From a bacterium (lineage in GTDB: Bacteria > Chloroflexota > Dormibacteria > Aeolococcales > Bog-877): DNA of 14,608 nucleotides. The notes under the pieces were generated by a model. It saw nothing but the letters and a program-made list of their open reading frames with translations, was not told where the DNA came from and did not search any database. The DNA lies in the NCBI GenBank assembly GCA_021844355.1, contig JAKBTP010000022.1:1-14608 (forward strand). Reading direction: 5' to 3'. This document shows, piece after piece, positions 13,230 through 14,608 of the stretch (the stretch's first letter is position 1; every line of letters begins with the position of its first letter). Both the position numbers and the translations under genes were made by a program.

Positions 13230-14288
13230 TCACCGCAGTGCCACGAACACGCTGGTCAGCATCAGGTTGGCGAGCCCGAGTGGCAGCAGCACCTTCCAGC
13301 CGAACTGCATCAGGCGGTCGTAGCGCAGCCGGGGGAAGGTCCAGCGCACCCACATCATCACGAAGAGCAGCAGGGCCACCTTGGCCACGAACCAGATCGG
13401 GCCCAGCCAGTTGGGCAGGAAGAAGAAAGGCGCCATCCAGCCGCCCAGGAAGACCACGGTAGCGATGGAGCAGACGGTGACCATGTTGATGTACTCGGCC
13501 ATGAAGAAGAGGCCGAACCGCATCCCGGAGTACTCGGTGTGGTATCCCGCCACCAGCTCTGCCTCCGCCTCGGGAAGGTCGAAGGGCAGCCGGTTGGTCT
13601 CCGCCAGGGCTCCTGTGAAGTAGAGCAGGAATCCCATGGGCTGGAGGAACACGAACCAGAGGGAGTGCTGCTGGTTGACGATGGTCTCCAGATTCAGGGA
13701 ACCGGCCAGCAGGACGGGCCCGATGAGGGCGAAGCTGACCGCCATCTCATAGCTGATCAGCTGCGCTGAGCTTCGCAGCGCCCCGAGGAGGGGGTACTTG
13801 GAGTTGCTGGCCCAGCCCCCGAGAAAGATGGAGTAGACCCCGAGCGAGGTGATGGCGAGGATGAAGAGCAGGCCGATGTTGAGATGGGCCAGGTCCCAGT
13901 GCAACGGGTAGCCGCCGGGGCAGGAGGCCGAGAGCGGCCCGGCGCCATGCGTCCCGGCGATGCAGATCGTCTGATTGATGGGGATGACCGAGAAGGCGAA
14001 CAGCGCGGCACAGGCTGCCAGGGCCGGGGCCAGAAGGTAGAGGAAGTTGTCCCGTCCCTCGGGCGCCACCTTCTCCTTGGTGAAGAGCTTCACCCCGTCG
14101 GCCGCCGGTTGCAGGAACCCGAAGGGACCGACCCGGTTGGGGCCGTAGCGGAGCTGGATCCGCGCGGAGACCTTGCGTTCCGCCAAGGTCAGGTAGGCGA
14201 AGGCGGTCATCAGGACGAAGATGATCAGCACCCCCTTGACCACCGCCACCACCACCGCCAGCAGCACAGAGGTGGCCGCCGTGCTCAC
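13230..14288 (-). CDS. nuoH: NADH-quinone oxidoreductase subunit H
   Basis: This is a 352-residue, eight-helix complex I membrane subunit that forms much of the quinone chamber (ND1 homologue). AERKVSARIQLRYGPNRVGP (36-55) is the family signature with E37. The cytoplasmic loop ALAETNRLPFDLPEAEAELV (227-246), followed by AGYHTEYSGM, carries the conserved acidic residues of the quinone/E-channel region. An insert of about 20 residues after the second helix (about 107-128) contains two cysteines, C109 and C123, and faces outside by family topology. I chose the GTG at 14288 because it overlaps the nuoG stop (GTGA) and has GGGGGAG 6 bases upstream. An in-frame GTG at 14303 would add five residues. 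Confidence 0.95.
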   Translation of the reverse strand: MSTAATSVLLAVVVAVVKGVLIIFVLMTAFAYLTLAERKVSARIQLRYGPNRVGPFGFLQPAADGVKLFTKEKVAPEGRDNFLYLLAPALAACAALFAFSVIPINQTICIAGTHGAGPLSASCPGGYPLHWDLAHLNIGLLFILAITSLGVYSIFLGGWASNSKYPLLGALRSSAQLISYEMAVSFALIGPVLLAGSLNLETIVNQQHSLWFVFLQPMGFLLYFTGALAETNRLPFDLPEAEAELVAGYHTEYSGMRFGLFFMAEYINMVTVCSIATVVFLGGWMAPFFFLPNWLGPIWFVAKVALLLFVMMWVRWTFPRLRYDRLMQFGWKVLLPLGLANLMLTSVFVALR

Positions 14289-14608
14289 TCCCGGCTCCCC
14301 CACCGAGCCCTCATCCCGGCCTCGGCCCCGCGATAGGCCGGGACGACGGCGGCCAACTTCTGGAAGACGGGGGTCGCCATCGGGGGCACCCCGAGGTCGG
14401 TCCCCAACGCCTCGGCCAGCTCCCCCAGGGTGCGTAGGTCGGTGGGGAAGGTGAGGCCAGGCTCGACGGCCGCCCGCACCCGCTGGACCCTTCCCTCGGT
14501 GTTGGTCACGGTGCCCGCCTTCTCGACGATGGTCCGCCCGGGGATCAGCACGCTGGCCCCCCGGCTGGCCGCTCCCGGATGGGCCGTCACCACCACGGCC
14601 GCCTCCAC
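14285..14608 (-). CDS. nuoG: NADH-quinone oxidoreductase subunit G, C-terminal end
   Basis: Only the last 107 codons are visible; the gene continues beyond the right edge. The segment VVVTAHPGAASRGASVLIPG, then RTIVEKAGTVTNTEGRVQRV, matches the end of the molybdopterin-oxidoreductase-like domain of NuoG, where VLP..T..E..GT.TN.EGR.Q is the usual pattern. Then comes a short helical tail ending in MRARWGSRE. NuoG carries several iron-sulfur clusters in its N-terminal part, which is not in view. The stop overlaps the nuoH GTG. The first visible codon is an internal valine, not a start. Confidence 0.88.
   Translation of the reverse strand: MEAAVVVTAHPGAASRGASVLIPGRTIVEKAGTVTNTEGRVQRVRAAVEPGLTFPTDLRTLGELAEALGTDLGVPPMATPVFQKLAAVVPAYRGAEAGMRARWGSRE

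Overview
The window is a gene-dense, high-GC chromosomal stretch of a free-living bacterium with an aerobic-type respiratory chain. The G/C-ending codons, the GTG and TTG starts, and an SdhC-like anchor of the kind found in Actinobacteria-like genomes suggest a high-GC Terrabacteria lineage such as Actinomycetota, Chloroflexota or Dormibacterota. That placement is inference and is not resolved here. No RNA gene, CRISPR array, insertion sequence or phage gene is visible, and no gap between genes reaches 300 bases.

Right part (14608 down to 6482, minus strand): the distal half of a complex I operon in canonical order, nuoG (3' end only), nuoH, nuoI, nuoJ, nuoK, nuoL, nuoM, nuoN. Six of the seven junctions are 4-base stop/start overlaps (ATGA, GTGA or TTGA). 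The exception is nuoH-nuoI, where 33 bases separate the genes and nuoI has its own near-perfect Shine-Dalgarno sequence. A family 2 glycosyltransferase follows nuoN after 11 bases, so it is probably co-transcribed.

Middle part (6470 to 1746): an envelope-glycan group. It holds the DPM1-like GT2 (minus), a GalE-like NAD-dependent sugar epimerase (plus, overlapping the GT2 tail to tail by 32 bases), a PMT/ArnT-like multi-pass GT39 (minus, divergent from the epimerase) and a lipoprotein with a NodB-type polysaccharide deacetylase domain (minus). One coherent reading is that the epimerase makes a nucleotide sugar, the GT2 loads it on polyprenyl phosphate, the GT39 transfers it outside the membrane, and the deacetylase trims glycan at the surface.

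Left part (1736 to 1, minus): family I inorganic pyrophosphatase, LDH-like malate dehydrogenase and the start of an SdhC-like succinate dehydrogenase membrane protein. They appear to continue the GT39-deacetylase transcript. The window therefore links TCA-cycle/respiratory enzymes, complex I and envelope sugar transfer.

The most notable observation is in NuoL. The nearly invariant transmembrane-helix-5 glutamate of the proton channel (E. coli NuoL E144) is an alanine here, and the neighbouring TM6 arginine is also replaced. NuoM, NuoN and NuoK keep their key charged residues. A second catalytic-residue oddity is in the deacetylase, where the second metal-ligand histidine of motif 2 is an aspartate. 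I found no clearly new multi-gene system.
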